Shown: one piece after another, positions 8,484-18,568 of the stretch
Layout: each line of letters opens with the position of its first letter
Numbering within the stretch: position 1 is the stretch's first letter
Assembly (NCBI GenBank): GCA_014190215.1
Contig: BJGB01000003.1
Location: forward strand, 1 to 37,167
Length of the DNA: 37,167 nt
Direction of reading: 5' to 3'
Origin: Actinomycetes bacterium
GTDB lineage: Bacteria; Actinomycetota; Acidimicrobiia; Acidimicrobiales; Ilumatobacteraceae
Position numbers and translations under genes: made by a program
Notes under the pieces: generated by a model
What the model saw: only the letters and a program-made list of their open reading frames with translations
Told to the model about the DNA's origin: nothing
Database searches by the model: none

Positions 8484-10133
8484 ATGTCCGAGTTTGAGTT
8501 CACAGAAATCCTTCCGTTAGGCAAAGACGAGACCGAGTACCGTCTTGTGACAACACAAGGTGTCAGTACTTTTGAAACACCACAAGGAACTTTTTTAAAA
8601 GTCTCACCAGAAGCCATCACGCGAATCACCCAAGAGGCCATGCGCGAAATCGCACACTTCTTGCGCACAAGTCACCTGCAGCAACTACGAAACATTCTCG
8701 ACGATCCTGAGGCCAGCGACAATGATCGCTTTGTCGCCTTGGACCTCTTGAAAAACTCTGCCATTGCTGCTGGAGGTGTCCTACCGATGTGCCAAGACAC
8801 TGGCACAGCAATTATCAAAGGCAAGAAAGGCCAGTTCGTTTTTACCGGTGGAGGCGACGAGGAGGCCATCGCCCGCGGGGTCTACAACACCTACCTCACG
8901 AGCAATCTTCGTTATAGCCAGATGGCTCCATTGACGATGTACGACGAGGTGAACACTGGCAACAACCTGCCAGCAGAAATCAAAATCAGTGCAGTGGATG
9001 GGGACACCTACAAGTTTCTATTTATAGCCAAAGGCGGCGGCAGCGCTAATAAAAGTTATCTCTTTCAAGAAACTAAAGCTCTCTTGAATGACAAGGCGTT
9101 ATTCCCTTGGCTGTTCGAAAAGATGAAGTCCCTTGGCACGGCAGCATGCCCGCCGTACCACTTAGCAGTGGTCATCGGCGGCACGTCAGCCGAACAGGCT
9201 GTAGAGACCGCCAAACTAGCAAGTGCGCGCTATCTCGATTCGTTGCCAACACAAGGCAGCACGTTGGGCCATGGCTTTCGAGATCTCGATATGGAACAAC
9301 GCATCTTGAAGTTGTCTCAAGAGACTGGTATCGGCGCACAATTCGGCGGCAAATACTTCTGCCATGATGTACGCGTCATTCGCCTTCCACGCCACGGTGC
9401 ATCTTGCCCGATTGCCATGGCCGTGTCATGTTCTGCTGACCGACAGATGCTTGGCAAGATCACCAAAGATGGCATCTTCTTGGAACAATTAGAAATGGAT
9501 CCAGCACGTTTTCTCCCGGAGATCACTCACGAAGATTTGCAGGACACCCCTGTCGTGCAGATTGATCTCAATCGCCCAATGAGCGACATTCGTTCCGAAC
9601 TCAGCAAGTACCCAGTCAAGACACGGGTAATGCTGACAGGTTCACTCGTCGTGGCTCGCGACATTGCCCACGCAAAATTAAAAGAGCGCCTTGATGCAGG
9701 CCTCGGTTTACCTGAGTACATGAAGGAAATGGCCGTCTATTACGCCGGACCCGCCAAGACACCTGAGGGTATGGCGAGTGGATCCTTCGGTCCCACAACG
9801 GCAGGTCGGATGGACAGTTACGTCGAGGACTTCCAAGCCAATGGTGGAAGTTTCGTGATGTTGGCCAAGGGAAATCGTTCTCGGGCCGTCACCGACGCCT
9901 GCCACAAATATGGTGGTTTTTATCTTGGTTCAATCGGTGGACCTGCAGCACGCTTGGCTCAAGACTGCATTACCAAAGTTGAGGTTTTGGAATATGGCGA
10001 ATTGGGGATGGAAGCCGTCTGGAAGATTGATGTGCAGAACTTTCCAGCATTCATTGTCGTCGACGATAAAGGTAACGATTTCTTTGACTTAGTCAACAAA
10101 CCATTTGGTGGCACACCCGTGAGCCTTCACTAA
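8484..10133 (+). CDS. fumA: Fumarate hydratase class I (4Fe-4S)
   Basis: A 549-residue iron-sulfur fumarase, single-chain type, that interconverts fumarate and malate in the TCA cycle. The three cluster cysteines expected from Escherichia coli FumA (105, 224, 318) have counterparts with a constant two-residue offset: Cys103 in MCQDTGTA, Cys222 in AACPPYHL, and Cys316 in VSCSADRQM. The [12 protein letters not shown] motif (185-195) and [12 protein letters not shown] (about 432-443) are also family hallmarks. Length matches E. coli FumA (548). The ATG at 8484 is preceded by GTGAAGGT, an acceptable ribosome site. It ends one base before the stop of the convergent enoyl-CoA hydratase. FumA and FumB cannot be distinguished, and a related tartrate dehydratase activity is less likely at this length. 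Confidence 0.94.
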   Translation: MSEFEFTEILPLGKDETEYRLVTTQGVSTFETPQGTFLKVSPEAITRITQEAMREIAHFLRTSHLQQLRNILDDPEASDNDRFVALDLLKNSAIAAGGVLPMCQDTGTAIIKGKKGQFVFTGGGDEEAIARGVYNTYLTSNLRYSQMAPLTMYDEVNTGNNLPAEIKISAVDGDTYKFLFIAKGGGSANKSYLFQETKALLNDKALFPWLFEKMKSLGTAACPPYHLAVVIGGTSAEQAVETAKLASARYLDSLPTQGSTLGHGFRDLDMEQRILKLSQETGIGAQFGGKYFCHDVRVIRLPRHGASCPIAMAVSCSADRQMLGKITKDGIFLEQLEMDPARFLPEITHEDLQDTPVVQIDLNRPMSDIRSELSKYPVKTRVMLTGSLVVARDIAHAKLKERLDAGLGLPEYMKEMAVYYAGPAKTPEGMASGSFGPTTAGRMDSYVEDFQANGGSFVMLAKGNRSRAVTDACHKYGGFYLGSIGGPAARLAQDCITKVEVLEYGELGMEAVWKIDVQNFPAFIVVDDKGNDFFDLVNKPFGGTPVSLH

Positions 10134-10952
10134 CTAATCAAACAAAGAGCCAAGATTCAGTTCAACATCGCGAGTTTGACCACCGTCGCGCAAGAATTTC
10201 TCCATCGCCTCACGGGCCCCCGGACCACCCAGAGTTGCACTGAATGCATTCCCCTCGGCCAACAAATCTTGTGGGACTTCTTTTTCGGCGAGAATGACCG
10301 ACTGCTTGCCAGCGGCGATCGCGTGCGCGGGAAATGAAGCGATGCGTTTGGCAAGGCGTTCAACAAACGGCCATAACTCGTCGGCCGGCAAAGATCGATT
10401 CACCCAGCCATACCGCTCAGCTTCAAGAGCGTCGAAGTCATCACACCCGAGCACCACCTCAAGGGCGCGACTGCGTCCCATCAAACGAGACAAACGTTGC
10501 GTACCGCTTCCGCCAGGGATGATTCCAAGGGCCACCTCGGGTTGACTAAAGACTGCGCCTGGATGATCAGCAGACGGCAACGCTGCGAATCGCATATCGC
10601 AACTCAGCGCCAACTCACTTCCCCCGCCGCCAACTCGTCCCTCGATGACGGCGATCGTGGCCTTGGGCATAGTACGTAATGTCTCACACATCACGTGATA
10701 CGAATTCAATTCAGTCGCTGGCGGGCTATTCGTCGGGAAAGTCAAAATTGCCGCAACATCAAAATGTGCGATGAAGAAATCTGGATTAGATGATGACAGC
10801 AATACGACTCGCACTTCATCATCAACCGCAAGATCACCAATGACTTGGGCTGTCTCTAAAAAGAAATCAAAAGTGAATAAGTTGATCGGTGGGCTATTGA
10901 ACACGATCCGCGCAATGCCATCAGCCTTTGTAACGTTAAGCCCTGAGCCCAT
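10134..10952 (-). CDS. Enoyl-CoA hydratase/isomerase family protein
   Basis: A 272-residue crotonase-fold protein. Both catalytic glutamates of true hydratases are in place: Glu113 in GGGGSELALSCDM and Glu139 in FSQPEVALGIIPGG, with GTQRLSRLMG behind. It therefore probably hydrates a 2-enoyl-CoA, although substrate length is unknown. The N-terminal oxyanion-loop region (VVLLSSSNPDFFIAHFDVAA) is slightly unusual because it lacks the common FCAGAD wording, having FFIAHFD instead. It lies 16 bp downstream of an LLM oxidoreductase gene on the same strand, so the two may be cotranscribed. Its stop abuts that of fumarase on the opposite strand. Confidence 0.87.
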   Translation of the reverse strand: MGSGLNVTKADGIARIVFNSPPINLFTFDFFLETAQVIGDLAVDDEVRVVLLSSSNPDFFIAHFDVAAILTFPTNSPPATELNSYHVMCETLRTMPKATIAVIEGRVGGGGSELALSCDMRFAALPSADHPGAVFSQPEVALGIIPGGSGTQRLSRLMGRSRALEVVLGCDDFDALEAERYGWVNRSLPADELWPFVERLAKRIASFPAHAIAAGKQSVILAEKEVPQDLLAEGNAFSATLGGPGAREAMEKFLRDGGQTRDVELNLGSLFD

Positions 10953-10968
10953 TGACTTCCCCGATCAT

Positions 10969-11877
10969 TTACTTCACAAGCGATTTCACGACAATGCGAG
11001 TTTCGGCGACTTCATCTGGATTCCCGCCAAACTCGACGGCAGCAAAATCAGTCACTCCAATATCAGCCAAAGCCGAAATTCGTTCGGCGACTTCTGATGC
11101 GTTACCGATGATCGCTATGTCAGCTGGCCCTGCGGCACCTTCTTTGTCAAGCATGGCGCGGTAACTCGGCAAATGCCCATAGACAACAAATACTTGTGCA
11201 GCCCGAGCAAGAGCTGCCTCGCGATCATTCGTCACACATACAGGCAAAGCAGCGATCACTCGAGCAGAGTCACGTCCAGCTTTTTCAGCTGCGGCTCGCA
11301 GGACAGGAATGGTGTGATTCTGCAACGTTTGGGGACCGGTACACCATGTCAAGGTTCCGTCGGCAAGGGCTGCCGTCACTTTAAGCATCTGTTCACCAAG
11401 GGCGGCGACGACAACATTCGGACGAGTTCCTCCAGGCACATTGACTCCACCATTGACGCGAAACTCCCCACCAGCATGAGATACCGCTTTGCCTTCTAGC
11501 AATGGCATCATCACTTCAAGATATTCGCGCATGTGGCGCACGGGCTTATCAAAACTCATTCCCCACATTCCTTCAACAACCATCTGGTGACTTAGCCCAA
11601 TGCCCAGACACAAACGACCGCTCGCAGCCGCATTGACCGTCAGGGCTTGTTGGGCCATCATCATTGGGTGACGGGGGTATGTGGGAACGACGCTGGTGCC
11701 AAGTTCAATACGCGGAACTTCGCGTCCGATAATTGCCAACGCCGTGAGAGCGTCGTGTCCGAAAATTTGCGGGGCCCAATAACTAGCAAACCCATCAGCT
11801 TCCGTCTGGCGAGCCTCAGCCACCATCTGGTCGATCGTTCCGTCATTGACTGTCCCACCAAAGATTCCTATTCGCAT
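10969..11877 (-). CDS. LLM-class F420-dependent oxidoreductase
   Basis: A 302-residue TIM-barrel oxidoreductase of the luciferase-like family. Visible features are the N-terminal strand MRIGIFGGTVNDGT, the ELGTSVVPTYPRHP segment and the family motif GRLCLGIGLSH. The wording resembles the actinobacterial 'MSMEG_4879 family' of F420-dependent enzymes as I remember it. Substrate and reaction direction are unknown. The gene is cotranscribed, by position, with the enoyl-CoA hydratase 16 bp downstream. It is separated by 44 bp from the ABC-F gene upstream on the same strand. Confidence 0.87.
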   Translation of the reverse strand: MRIGIFGGTVNDGTIDQMVAEARQTEADGFASYWAPQIFGHDALTALAIIGREVPRIELGTSVVPTYPRHPMMMAQQALTVNAAASGRLCLGIGLSHQMVVEGMWGMSFDKPVRHMREYLEVMMPLLEGKAVSHAGGEFRVNGGVNVPGGTRPNVVVAALGEQMLKVTAALADGTLTWCTGPQTLQNHTIPVLRAAAEKAGRDSARVIAALPVCVTNDREAALARAAQVFVVYGHLPSYRAMLDKEGAAGPADIAIIGNASEVAERISALADIGVTDFAAVEFGGNPDEVAETRIVVKSLVK

Positions 11878-11921
11878 GGTTAGACCATAACGCCAATAGG
11901 TTCCACACAGGTAACTGAGGT

Positions 11922-13538
11922 TTAAGCCAAACTCACTAATTCCAGCCAGTCACGACTGAAGTAGTCCACTTGCCCATCAGGCATCAGGAGAACTTTTGTT
12001 GGCTTGAGATGCTCAACGAATTCGGTGTCGTGACTGACGAAAATAATCGCACCCTTCCAACCAGATAAGGCCTGCGCCACGGCTTCGCGGCTGGGTGGAT
12101 CAAGGTTGTTGGTCGGCTCGTCTAATAACAAGAGATTGTTGCGACCAACCATCAACATTGCTAATGCAAGTTTGGTTTTTTCGCCACCCGACAAAGTCCC
12201 CGACTTCTGATTGACCTTCTCCCCCGATAAGCCGAACATGCCAAGCAGACCGCGCAATTGAGTTTCCGTGAGAGCCACACCATTGGGTACTTCGCGACGA
12301 ATGTTTTCCAGCAAAGTTGCGTCAGTATTGAGGTTGTCATGCTCCTGCGCGTAGTAGCCACACTGCACCTGATGACCGAATGAGAAGTTACCGATATCGG
12401 CCTGTGTCTCGCCAGCAAGAATACGCAACAGACTGGTCTTACCCGCACCGTTCAGTCCGAGAACTAACAATCGTTCACCACGACCGAGATCAAACGTGAC
12501 ATCTTCAAATACTGGAGGCCCACCGTATCCCTTGCACAAGTGTTCAGTGTTAATAACAGTGACCCCGCACGAAGGAGGATCGGGAAATTTCACCTGCAAC
12601 ACACGCCCACCAGTAGGCGCCACAACTTTTTCGCCCTGCAAGCGATCAATCCGCTTTTCAATACTGTGCGCCATCGCTGCCTTCGTGGCCTTAGCACCAA
12701 AGCGATCGACAACAGTTTGCAAACGGTTAATCTCTTTGGATTGTAAGGCTGCTTTTTTAATCATTCGTTCTTCATCTTCAGTGCGCGAACGACGGTATTG
12801 GCTGTAGGTACCTTTGTATTCAACGATATGCCCTGTCGCATCTTCAGCATCACGATCAAGATGCAAAACACGTGTGATGGCTTCATCGAGCAGTTCAAGG
12901 TCGTGACTAATCACGAGAAGCGCGCCGCGATACTGCCGCAAGAAACCCAATAACCAATTCTTGGCATCAATGTCTAAGTGATTCGTCGGTTCATCCAACA
13001 ACAACACATCACTTCCAGCAAACAAAATGCGCGATAGTTCCACTCGACGTCGTTCTCCACCTGATAAAACACCGACGCCGAGGTCTAGACGAGATCCGGC
13101 CATACCAAGTCCCGCAGCAATGCTGCGCGCTTCACTTTCCGCGGCGTAACCACCCTTCAGTGAAAACTCTTCTTCAGCGCGGCTGTAGCGCGCCACGTTA
13201 CGCTCGCTGGAATCCTCCTCCATCGTGACGCGCAACTTCTCCAGTCGCATCAGATCATCATCCACATTGCGGCCAGATAAAATGTGTGAAATCGCCGTAC
13301 GACCGTCATAGATGCCGGCGATGCGCGGGTCTTGAGGAAGATACCCGAAGCCTCCCTTGCGCATGATTTTTCCGCCGATCGGTTCGGCTTCGCCGCCGAG
13401 CACCTTGAACAAAGTGGTCTTCCCAGCCCCATTACGACCGACCAGTCCAACCTTGTCTTTGGGCATGACAGTGAAGGTCGCCTCTTCAACAACGAGACGA
13501 CCACCAATCTCTACCGAGAGATCATGGACCGCAAGCAC
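11922..13538 (-). CDS. ABC-F family ATP-binding protein (ribosome-associated)
   Basis: A 538-residue protein with two ABC ATPase domains and no membrane segment, as in ABC-F translation factors. Domain 1 has Walker A GRNGAGKTT (34-42), the signature LSGGERRRVELSR and Walker B LLLDEPTNHLD. The charged inter-domain linker follows (roughly residues 235-300, including KKAALQSKEINRLQ). Domain 2 has GLNGAGKTSLL, LSGGEKTKLALAM and LLLDEPTNNLD. ABC-F proteins bind the ribosomal E site; some give antibiotic protection and others regulate elongation, and the sequence does not tell which. The start appears to be GTG (13538-13536) with GAGG immediately before it; an in-frame TTG two codons in is an alternative. 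Neighbours give no functional hint. Confidence 0.9.
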   Translation of the reverse strand: MLAVHDLSVEIGGRLVVEEATFTVMPKDKVGLVGRNGAGKTTLFKVLGGEAEPIGGKIMRKGGFGYLPQDPRIAGIYDGRTAISHILSGRNVDDDLMRLEKLRVTMEEDSSERNVARYSRAEEEFSLKGGYAAESEARSIAAGLGMAGSRLDLGVGVLSGGERRRVELSRILFAGSDVLLLDEPTNHLDIDAKNWLLGFLRQYRGALLVISHDLELLDEAITRVLHLDRDAEDATGHIVEYKGTYSQYRRSRTEDEERMIKKAALQSKEINRLQTVVDRFGAKATKAAMAHSIEKRIDRLQGEKVVAPTGGRVLQVKFPDPPSCGVTVINTEHLCKGYGGPPVFEDVTFDLGRGERLLVLGLNGAGKTSLLRILAGETQADIGNFSFGHQVQCGYYAQEHDNLNTDATLLENIRREVPNGVALTETQLRGLLGMFGLSGEKVNQKSGTLSGGEKTKLALAMLMVGRNNLLLLDEPTNNLDPPSREAVAQALSGWKGAIIFVSHDTEFVEHLKPTKVLLMPDGQVDYFSRDWLELVSLA

Positions 13539-13624
13539 CCCTCAAGTGTCGTGCTTCAAAAGCCCCAGCACAACCATAGTGACAGGTATCCGAAAGATAG
13601 TTCGCCCGCAGAGTTTGTCTGTCT

Positions 13625-14518
13625 TCAGGGAGTGCTGGTTGAAGTGGTCGTGTACGAGTCCTCAGGAATGACCGAATCTGTTGTTTCACCCGCAGGCACT
13701 GTGTCAAATGGGCCGACAACGGGCGGCAAATTCGCGATAGGCGCGTCATCAGTGAATTCAGATTCCAAGCAATTGCCAGATTCAGCTCCCGGAGCAGTCC
13801 CCAAAACCTTGGCGAGTTCTTGCAACAACATCACATTGCCCTGCACGGATGGGTGAATCTTATCTTTCCAGAGAATGCCCGGCGCTTTGGAGATTTCACG
13901 CCAGTCGATCAACCATAAGTTAGATCGCTTTCTTAGCTCTTCTTCAATCACCATATTGACTTCTCTAATGGTCGGCTTAAATTCAGTCACCGTAAAAATA
14001 ATGACCGGCCGCGGCGACAGTTCATCGAGAATCTTGTTGAGGGTCTCTTGATAAAAATCTTGTACCGCACCGTAATTGGTGCCAAGAAAAATAACGGCGG
14101 CATCAAACCCCTGAGGCAGTTTTTTCTTCACGACCGATAACCCAAGTTCAATATTTTTGCCAACTTCGGCCTCAACAGAAACCTGCCAACCCAAAGGAGT
14201 CAATGTTTCACACGCGTCATTGCTGTATCGCCTTGATAGCGCTGCCAATATTGAGTCACCGATCAACAGCAATCTTGGCCCAACAGCAACCTCGCCGACC
14301 GTGAGTTGTCGTATCCCATCTGGGGTCCAAGATTCACTATCTGAACCAAAACCCGTGCCTGGACTGTGGTCCGGAAGTATCCCGACTCCAGGCACTGTGG
14401 CCGACAGTGGACCAGTTGGAGGAGCCACATCACCAGAATCCGAACCGCAGGACATGAGTGCTAGCAAAAGACCTAGACCCACGGCAACGAAAACATTGCG
14501 TCGCCTCGTATGAATCAC
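13625..14518 (-). CDS. SGNH/GDSL-hydrolase lipoprotein
   Basis: A 297-residue secreted esterase-like protein. The N-terminus is a lipoprotein signal (three arginines, a hydrophobic stretch, lipobox LMSC with Cys24), so it should be anchored on the outside of the membrane. The SGNH blocks are present: LLLIGDSILA (nucleophile Ser89), IFLGTNYG (Asn148) and WKDKIHPSVQGN (Asp219, His222). The C-terminal about 40 residues are rich in Pro, Thr and Ser, an exposed low-complexity tail. Such proteins deacylate cell-wall glycans or lipids, but the substrate here is unknown. The GTG start overlaps the mscL stop by 4 nt (GTGA), so translation is coupled to mscL. Confidence 0.85.
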   Translation of the reverse strand: MIHTRRRNVFVAVGLGLLLALMSCGSDSGDVAPPTGPLSATVPGVGILPDHSPGTGFGSDSESWTPDGIRQLTVGEVAVGPRLLLIGDSILAALSRRYSNDACETLTPLGWQVSVEAEVGKNIELGLSVVKKKLPQGFDAAVIFLGTNYGAVQDFYQETLNKILDELSPRPVIIFTVTEFKPTIREVNMVIEEELRKRSNLWLIDWREISKAPGILWKDKIHPSVQGNVMLLQELAKVLGTAPGAESGNCLESEFTDDAPIANLPPVVGPFDTVPAGETTDSVIPEDSYTTTSTSTP

Positions 14519-14922
14519 TTCGCCGAACCTTGCTGACGAATCGTTGTCAGTTCTTCATGTATCGCTGTCAAGAGAGCTACTTCGGCTGTGGGTGGGGGCG
14601 CTGCCTGTGAGCCAGTTGCTTTGTTATATGCCTTCAGCATCAAGAACAACACAAAAGAAATTGATACGAAGGTGACCGCCACAGTCAGAAATGCCCCAAA
14701 GCGAATCTCAGCGTCATTGATGTGCAAAATCAAGGCCTTGTCAAAATTCGGTTGACCAAATGGAATTGCCACGATCGGCATAATCACGTCTTCAACGAGC
14801 GCTGTTACTAAGCCTGCGAATGTCCCACCAATCACGAAACCAACGGCAATTGCTAGGAGGTTGCCCTTATTGATGAAGTCACGAAACTCCTTGAGCAGTC
14901 TTGTCCCTCGAACACTTTTCAT
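14515..14922 (-). CDS. mscL: Large-conductance mechanosensitive channel MscL
   Basis: A small membrane channel of about 135 residues that opens under extreme membrane tension to release osmolytes. The family N-terminus is clear: LLKEFRDFINKGNLLAIAVG, then the TM1 pore stretch FVIGGTFAGLVTALVEDVIM. A periplasmic loop and TM2 (FLTVAVTFVSISFVLFLML) follow, with a charged cytoplasmic tail. I place the start at the ATG at 14922-14920 (MKSVRGTRLLKEF), which fits family lengths. An upstream TTG at 14931 would add only three residues. It is the first gene of a pair with the SGNH lipoprotein (GTGA overlap). It is divergent from the membrane protein gene at 14983. Confidence 0.95.
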   Translation of the reverse strand: MKSVRGTRLLKEFRDFINKGNLLAIAVGFVIGGTFAGLVTALVEDVIMPIVAIPFGQPNFDKALILHINDAEIRFGAFLTVAVTFVSISFVLFLMLKAYNKATGSQAAPPPTAEVALLTAIHEELTTIRQQGSAK

Positions 14923-14982
14923 AATCCACAATCTTAGCCTTTTGTCATCATCCTGAGCTTGCAGTCACTATTGTGACAGACG

Positions 14983-15813
14983 ATGGATGAACCACTAAGC
15001 AAACCAGCTGAACTTCTCATTGATCAAATTGATGCTCTACGCGTACTACGCGCTGATACCGACGAGGAAAAGGGTCGACTCCTCGAACAAATCGGTGGAA
15101 AAGGCGTCGTTGAACAAGAGATGGTTTCTCAGATGTCGGCGATCAGGCCCCTCAATCATCCCGAGAGATTTGAAGAAGCACATCGAATGATGATGCGTTC
15201 AATTGAGGTTCTTGACCGCAACGGACAACGTCCAGCGAAGATGCCGAGGTTTGGACCATTGCGACCTGTTGCACAATGGCTTGTACAACAGGTCACCCGT
15301 TGGATTGTGCGCACTCACCTCAATCGTGTGATATCGCGTATCTGCGGTCTCTATGAAAAGCGCGAAGCCAATAGCGAGTGGTCACATCTCGAGCATTCAA
15401 TGTTGCGCAGGGCTCGCCTTGATGCCCGCCGTGTTCAAGCAGGCTCTGCAAATCAATCTGTTGGCCTGCCGACATTTTTACTTGGTGGTGCAGCATTAAC
15501 TTCAGTGGCTAGCGGTTTGCAGAGTCTGGCGCGCTCGGCACTTGACTCTACGATTGGTGTCATCGCACTCGGCATCGCCGTGGTTTTTGTTTTAGGTGCT
15601 TTGTCATGGGTAGCGCTCTACAGTGCAAGTGTGGCTCGTCGGCGAATTCGGTTGTCAACTGACCAACCACTCAAGGCTTTGTGGGAAACAATTGGAGCAG
15701 CAGGCACGCCACCTCGTGATGAGAGTTACAACTTTGCGGTGTACGCGATCATTCTCCTGGTTCTCTCGTGGATTGTTATTCCACTCGCGATCTGGCTAGC
15801 AATCACTGCCTGA
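14983..15813 (+). CDS. Uncharacterised membrane protein
   Basis: A 276-residue protein I do not recognise. The first 160 residues are charged and helical, without a signal peptide. Hydrophobic segments follow near residues 165-185 (weak), 190-217 (IGVIALGIAVVFVLGALSWV) and 251-276 (FAVYAIILLVLSWIVIPLAI). The protein thus looks like a cytoplasmic helical domain tethered by two or three C-terminal membrane helices, with the last helix at the very C-terminus. No catalytic motif is seen. The gene overlaps the 3' end of the convergent MFS gene by 11 bp. It is divergent from mscL, 60 bp away, which might suggest a membrane-stress context, but that is speculation. Confidence 0.7.
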   Translation: MDEPLSKPAELLIDQIDALRVLRADTDEEKGRLLEQIGGKGVVEQEMVSQMSAIRPLNHPERFEEAHRMMMRSIEVLDRNGQRPAKMPRFGPLRPVAQWLVQQVTRWIVRTHLNRVISRICGLYEKREANSEWSHLEHSMLRRARLDARRVQAGSANQSVGLPTFLLGGAALTSVASGLQSLARSALDSTIGVIALGIAVVFVLGALSWVALYSASVARRRIRLSTDQPLKALWETIGAAGTPPRDESYNFAVYAIILLVLSWIVIPLAIWLAITA

Positions 15814-17089
15814 TCTCATCGCCATGTCCTTCTAGATCTTCAAAGCGATCAACATTGCGCAAGGTCGGAAAGAAAATGGAATACATTGCGACGACTCCGA
15901 GAGTGGCAATTCCACCGCCGATGACTGCGGTCTGGGTTCCAAATGCTTGGGCGGCCACTCCGCTTTCAAAGGATCCCAATTCATTACTCGCTCCGATGAA
16001 AACGTTTTCTACTGCCATGACTCGCCCACGTTTGTCATCAGGCGTCACAAGAGGTACCAAGGTGCCACGAATATAGACACTGATCATGTCTGCCCCAGCG
16101 AGAATCACCAAGGCTACGAAAGCCACAAAGTAAGAAGTTGTCACACCTAGAACCACTGTGGCGATGCCGAACAGACCCACGACAAAAAGCAAAGTGCGAC
16201 CTACCCTGCGAGTGACTGGACGAGATGCCAATAACATCGCCATGATCGCTGCCCCGATACCTGGAGCGGCGCGCAACCAGCCATATGCCACGTCTCCAAC
16301 GTGTAAACGATCCTCGGCGATTGCCGGCAATAGCGCTACTGCTCCACCGAATAGAACAGCAAAAAGATCAAGCGAAATAGCAGCCAGCAAAATTGGAGTT
16401 TTCCGAATAAAACGCAAACCAGCGAGGGCCGTATGCAATGAAACTTTTTCTGCAGGATCTTTCGGCTGATCTTGCAAAAATGGTCGCGCAATCTTGACTG
16501 CTAATAGAAAAGCCACGCCGGCGCCAATGAGGACTGCTGATACGAAATAAGCCAGCGCAGGACTACTGGCATAGATGAGTCCACCACTCGCAGGTCCGAT
16601 AATGGCTGCTGATGTCCAGGTTGCAGAATACAAAGCAATCGTGCGCGGTAGGGCTCCGTCGGGAGCGACCATGGGTGGCAACGATCGAACAGATGGAGCG
16701 GCGAAAGCCCTGAAGGTTCCGAACAATACGGCAATGACAAAAAGTGGCCACACCGCAGTCGGGTCTGACAACGCATAAAGACCGAGGAGCACCGAACATA
16801 AAAGCTCACCAGCAATGGCGATTGAGCTAATGATCTTACGATTGAAGCGGTCGGCCACCGAGCCAGTCACCAAAACCAATAACGCCGCCGGCAAGAACTC
16901 TGCCAAACCCAACAGACCAATATCTAGTTCGCGACCTGTGATGTCATAGACCTGCTTGCCTAAAACGGTGGCCTGCAACATGATGCCCGAAGATGTGAAA
17001 ATACTGGAGCCCAACAAATTGCGCACTGGCCGAACGCGCAACAGTTGGCGAGTGCTTTGTAGGGGATTTGTTATGTTTGATTCAGACAC
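15803..17089 (-). CDS. MFS transporter (EntS/MFS_3-like exporter)
   Basis: A 428-residue major facilitator with about 12 transmembrane segments. The motif A-like loop VTGSVADRFNRKIISS (about 77-92) between helices 2 and 3, and the overall wording (LLGLAEFLPAALLVL, FRAFAAPSVRSLPPMVAP), place it in the MFS_3 / enterobactin-exporter-like group. Members are mostly drug or metabolite exporters, and the substrate is unknown. The ATG at 17089 lies close to the divergent amidase start. The 3' end overlaps that of the gene at 14983-15813 by 11 bp. A second, different MFS_3-type transporter occurs at 28080. Confidence 0.85.
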   Translation of the reverse strand: MSESNITNPLQSTRQLLRVRPVRNLLGSSIFTSSGIMLQATVLGKQVYDITGRELDIGLLGLAEFLPAALLVLVTGSVADRFNRKIISSIAIAGELLCSVLLGLYALSDPTAVWPLFVIAVLFGTFRAFAAPSVRSLPPMVAPDGALPRTIALYSATWTSAAIIGPASGGLIYASSPALAYFVSAVLIGAGVAFLLAVKIARPFLQDQPKDPAEKVSLHTALAGLRFIRKTPILLAAISLDLFAVLFGGAVALLPAIAEDRLHVGDVAYGWLRAAPGIGAAIMAMLLASRPVTRRVGRTLLFVVGLFGIATVVLGVTTSYFVAFVALVILAGADMISVYIRGTLVPLVTPDDKRGRVMAVENVFIGASNELGSFESGVAAQAFGTQTAVIGGGIATLGVVAMYSIFFPTLRNVDRFEDLEGHGDEIRQ

Positions 17090-17128
17090 AGGGTGATTAC
17101 CCTAGCCGAACCTGCTAAGACCTTCTCT

Positions 17129-18568
17129 ATGACTTCACTCGCTGATGAAACCCGCTGGCTTGATGCAACCACTCAAGCCGAACTCATTGCCTCTGGGAAA
17201 ATCTCACCCTTAGAGATGGTCAATGCCGCAATTGAACGCATTGAACGCTACGACGGGGCCTTGAACGCTCTCACCTATCGCTGGTTTGATGCGGCACGTA
17301 CTCTTGCTGCTTCCAAAGACCTACCGCAGGGTCCGTTGCACGGTGTGCCATTTCTACTCAAAGATCTTTACGCTGCAGAGGCTGGCAAACCGCTCAGCAA
17401 TGGCAATAAGGCGTATAAAGCGGCCAACTATGTATCGACTGAAGATACGACATTGGTTGGGCGTTATAAGGCTGCAGGACTCATCACCCTTGGACGTACA
17501 AATAGTCCTGAACTCGGCAGTGTTCCGATTACTGAACCCGAGGCATGGGGACCGACGCGCAATCCATGGGATCTTTCACGTACTTCGGGTGGGTCAAGTG
17601 GTGGATCAGCGGCTGCGGTGGCATCGGGAATGGTGGCGATCGCTCACGCTAGTGATGGTGGTGGATCAATTCGAATCCCGGCTTCATGTTGCGGATTGGT
17701 CGGATTGAAAACGTCACAAGGTCGTATCTCTATGGGCCCCGCACGCGATGAGAGCAACCTCGGTGTTGAACATTGCGTGAGTCGAAGTGTGCGCGATACC
17801 GCCCTGCTCTTAGATGCCACACATGGACCTGGTGTCGGCGATGTCATCATTGCTGCTGCGCCTATTCGTCCTTATGTGCAAGAAGTTGGTGCCGACCCTG
17901 GTCGATTGCGAATCGGTCTACTTGATCACAACCCACGCGGTGGTGACACGCACCTCGACTGTGTTGAAGGGGTGCGACAAACTGCCAAACTCTTGGAATC
18001 TCTCGGGCATCATGTTGAGCAGGGTTGGCCAGAAGTCTTATCGGATACCACAGTAGGTAGCACCTTCGGCGTGTTGTGGAGTACCAATATGGGAACCGCA
18101 GTCCGACGCTTCGGCGAAGCCCTCGGTCGCCCAATGACTATTGATGACATTGAGGCAATGAACTGGGCCCAAGCCGAATTTGCCAAGGGTCTCAATGGCG
18201 TTGACTTTGCACTGGCGCAATCTGCGTCAATCAAATTTCGCCGCGCTGTGCAATCTTGGTGGACTCAAGGGTGGGACTTACTATTAACGCCCACACTCGC
18301 TAGCCCACCATTAGCCATCGGTTCAATGCCCAACAATGCCGCCAACCCGATGGCGCCCTTACGCGTTTCGGGTGAGTGGATTACCTTCACTTCACAATTC
18401 AACATGAGTGGACAACCAGCGATCAGCCTGCCGTTGCATCGCACCGCAGAAGGTCTTCCCGTTGGCATGCAACTTGTGGCTGCCTATGGTCGTGAAGACT
18501 TACTCATTCGCGTTGCTTCTCAGATTGAGCAAGCAGTTCCTTGGGCTCACCTCACACCCAGTTTGTGA
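17129..18568 (+). CDS. Amidase (amidase-signature family)
   Basis: A 479-residue amide hydrolase. The Ser-cisSer-Lys triad is complete. Lys78 lies in FLLKDLY and Ser156 in the signature [17 protein letters not shown]. The nucleophile Ser180 lies in [13 protein letters not shown], exactly 24 residues after Ser156, the same spacing as in well-studied family members. The natural amide is unknown; it is not part of a GatCAB set because no gatB or gatC is nearby. I prefer the ATG at 17129 because the protein then begins [19 protein letters not shown], typical of the family. A GTG at 17093 would extend it by 12 residues and leave only 3 bp to the divergent MFS gene. The stop abuts that of the convergent DUF952 gene. 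Confidence 0.9.
   Translation: MTSLADETRWLDATTQAELIASGKISPLEMVNAAIERIERYDGALNALTYRWFDAARTLAASKDLPQGPLHGVPFLLKDLYAAEAGKPLSNGNKAYKAANYVSTEDTTLVGRYKAAGLITLGRTNSPELGSVPITEPEAWGPTRNPWDLSRTSGGSSGGSAAAVASGMVAIAHASDGGGSIRIPASCCGLVGLKTSQGRISMGPARDESNLGVEHCVSRSVRDTALLLDATHGPGVGDVIIAAAPIRPYVQEVGADPGRLRIGLLDHNPRGGDTHLDCVEGVRQTAKLLESLGHHVEQGWPEVLSDTTVGSTFGVLWSTNMGTAVRRFGEALGRPMTIDDIEAMNWAQAEFAKGLNGVDFALAQSASIKFRRAVQSWWTQGWDLLLTPTLASPPLAIGSMPNNAANPMAPLRVSGEWITFTSQFNMSGQPAISLPLHRTAEGLPVGMQLVAAYGREDLLIRVASQIEQAVPWAHLTPSL

Noticed and set aside
13533-13556. Inverted repeat AAGCAC/GTGCTT spanning the ABC-F start codon, as a possible translation-control hairpin
   Set aside because: Only 6 bp per arm with a 12-nt loop; such repeats are expected by chance in a window this size, and no attenuator structure or leader peptide is visible.
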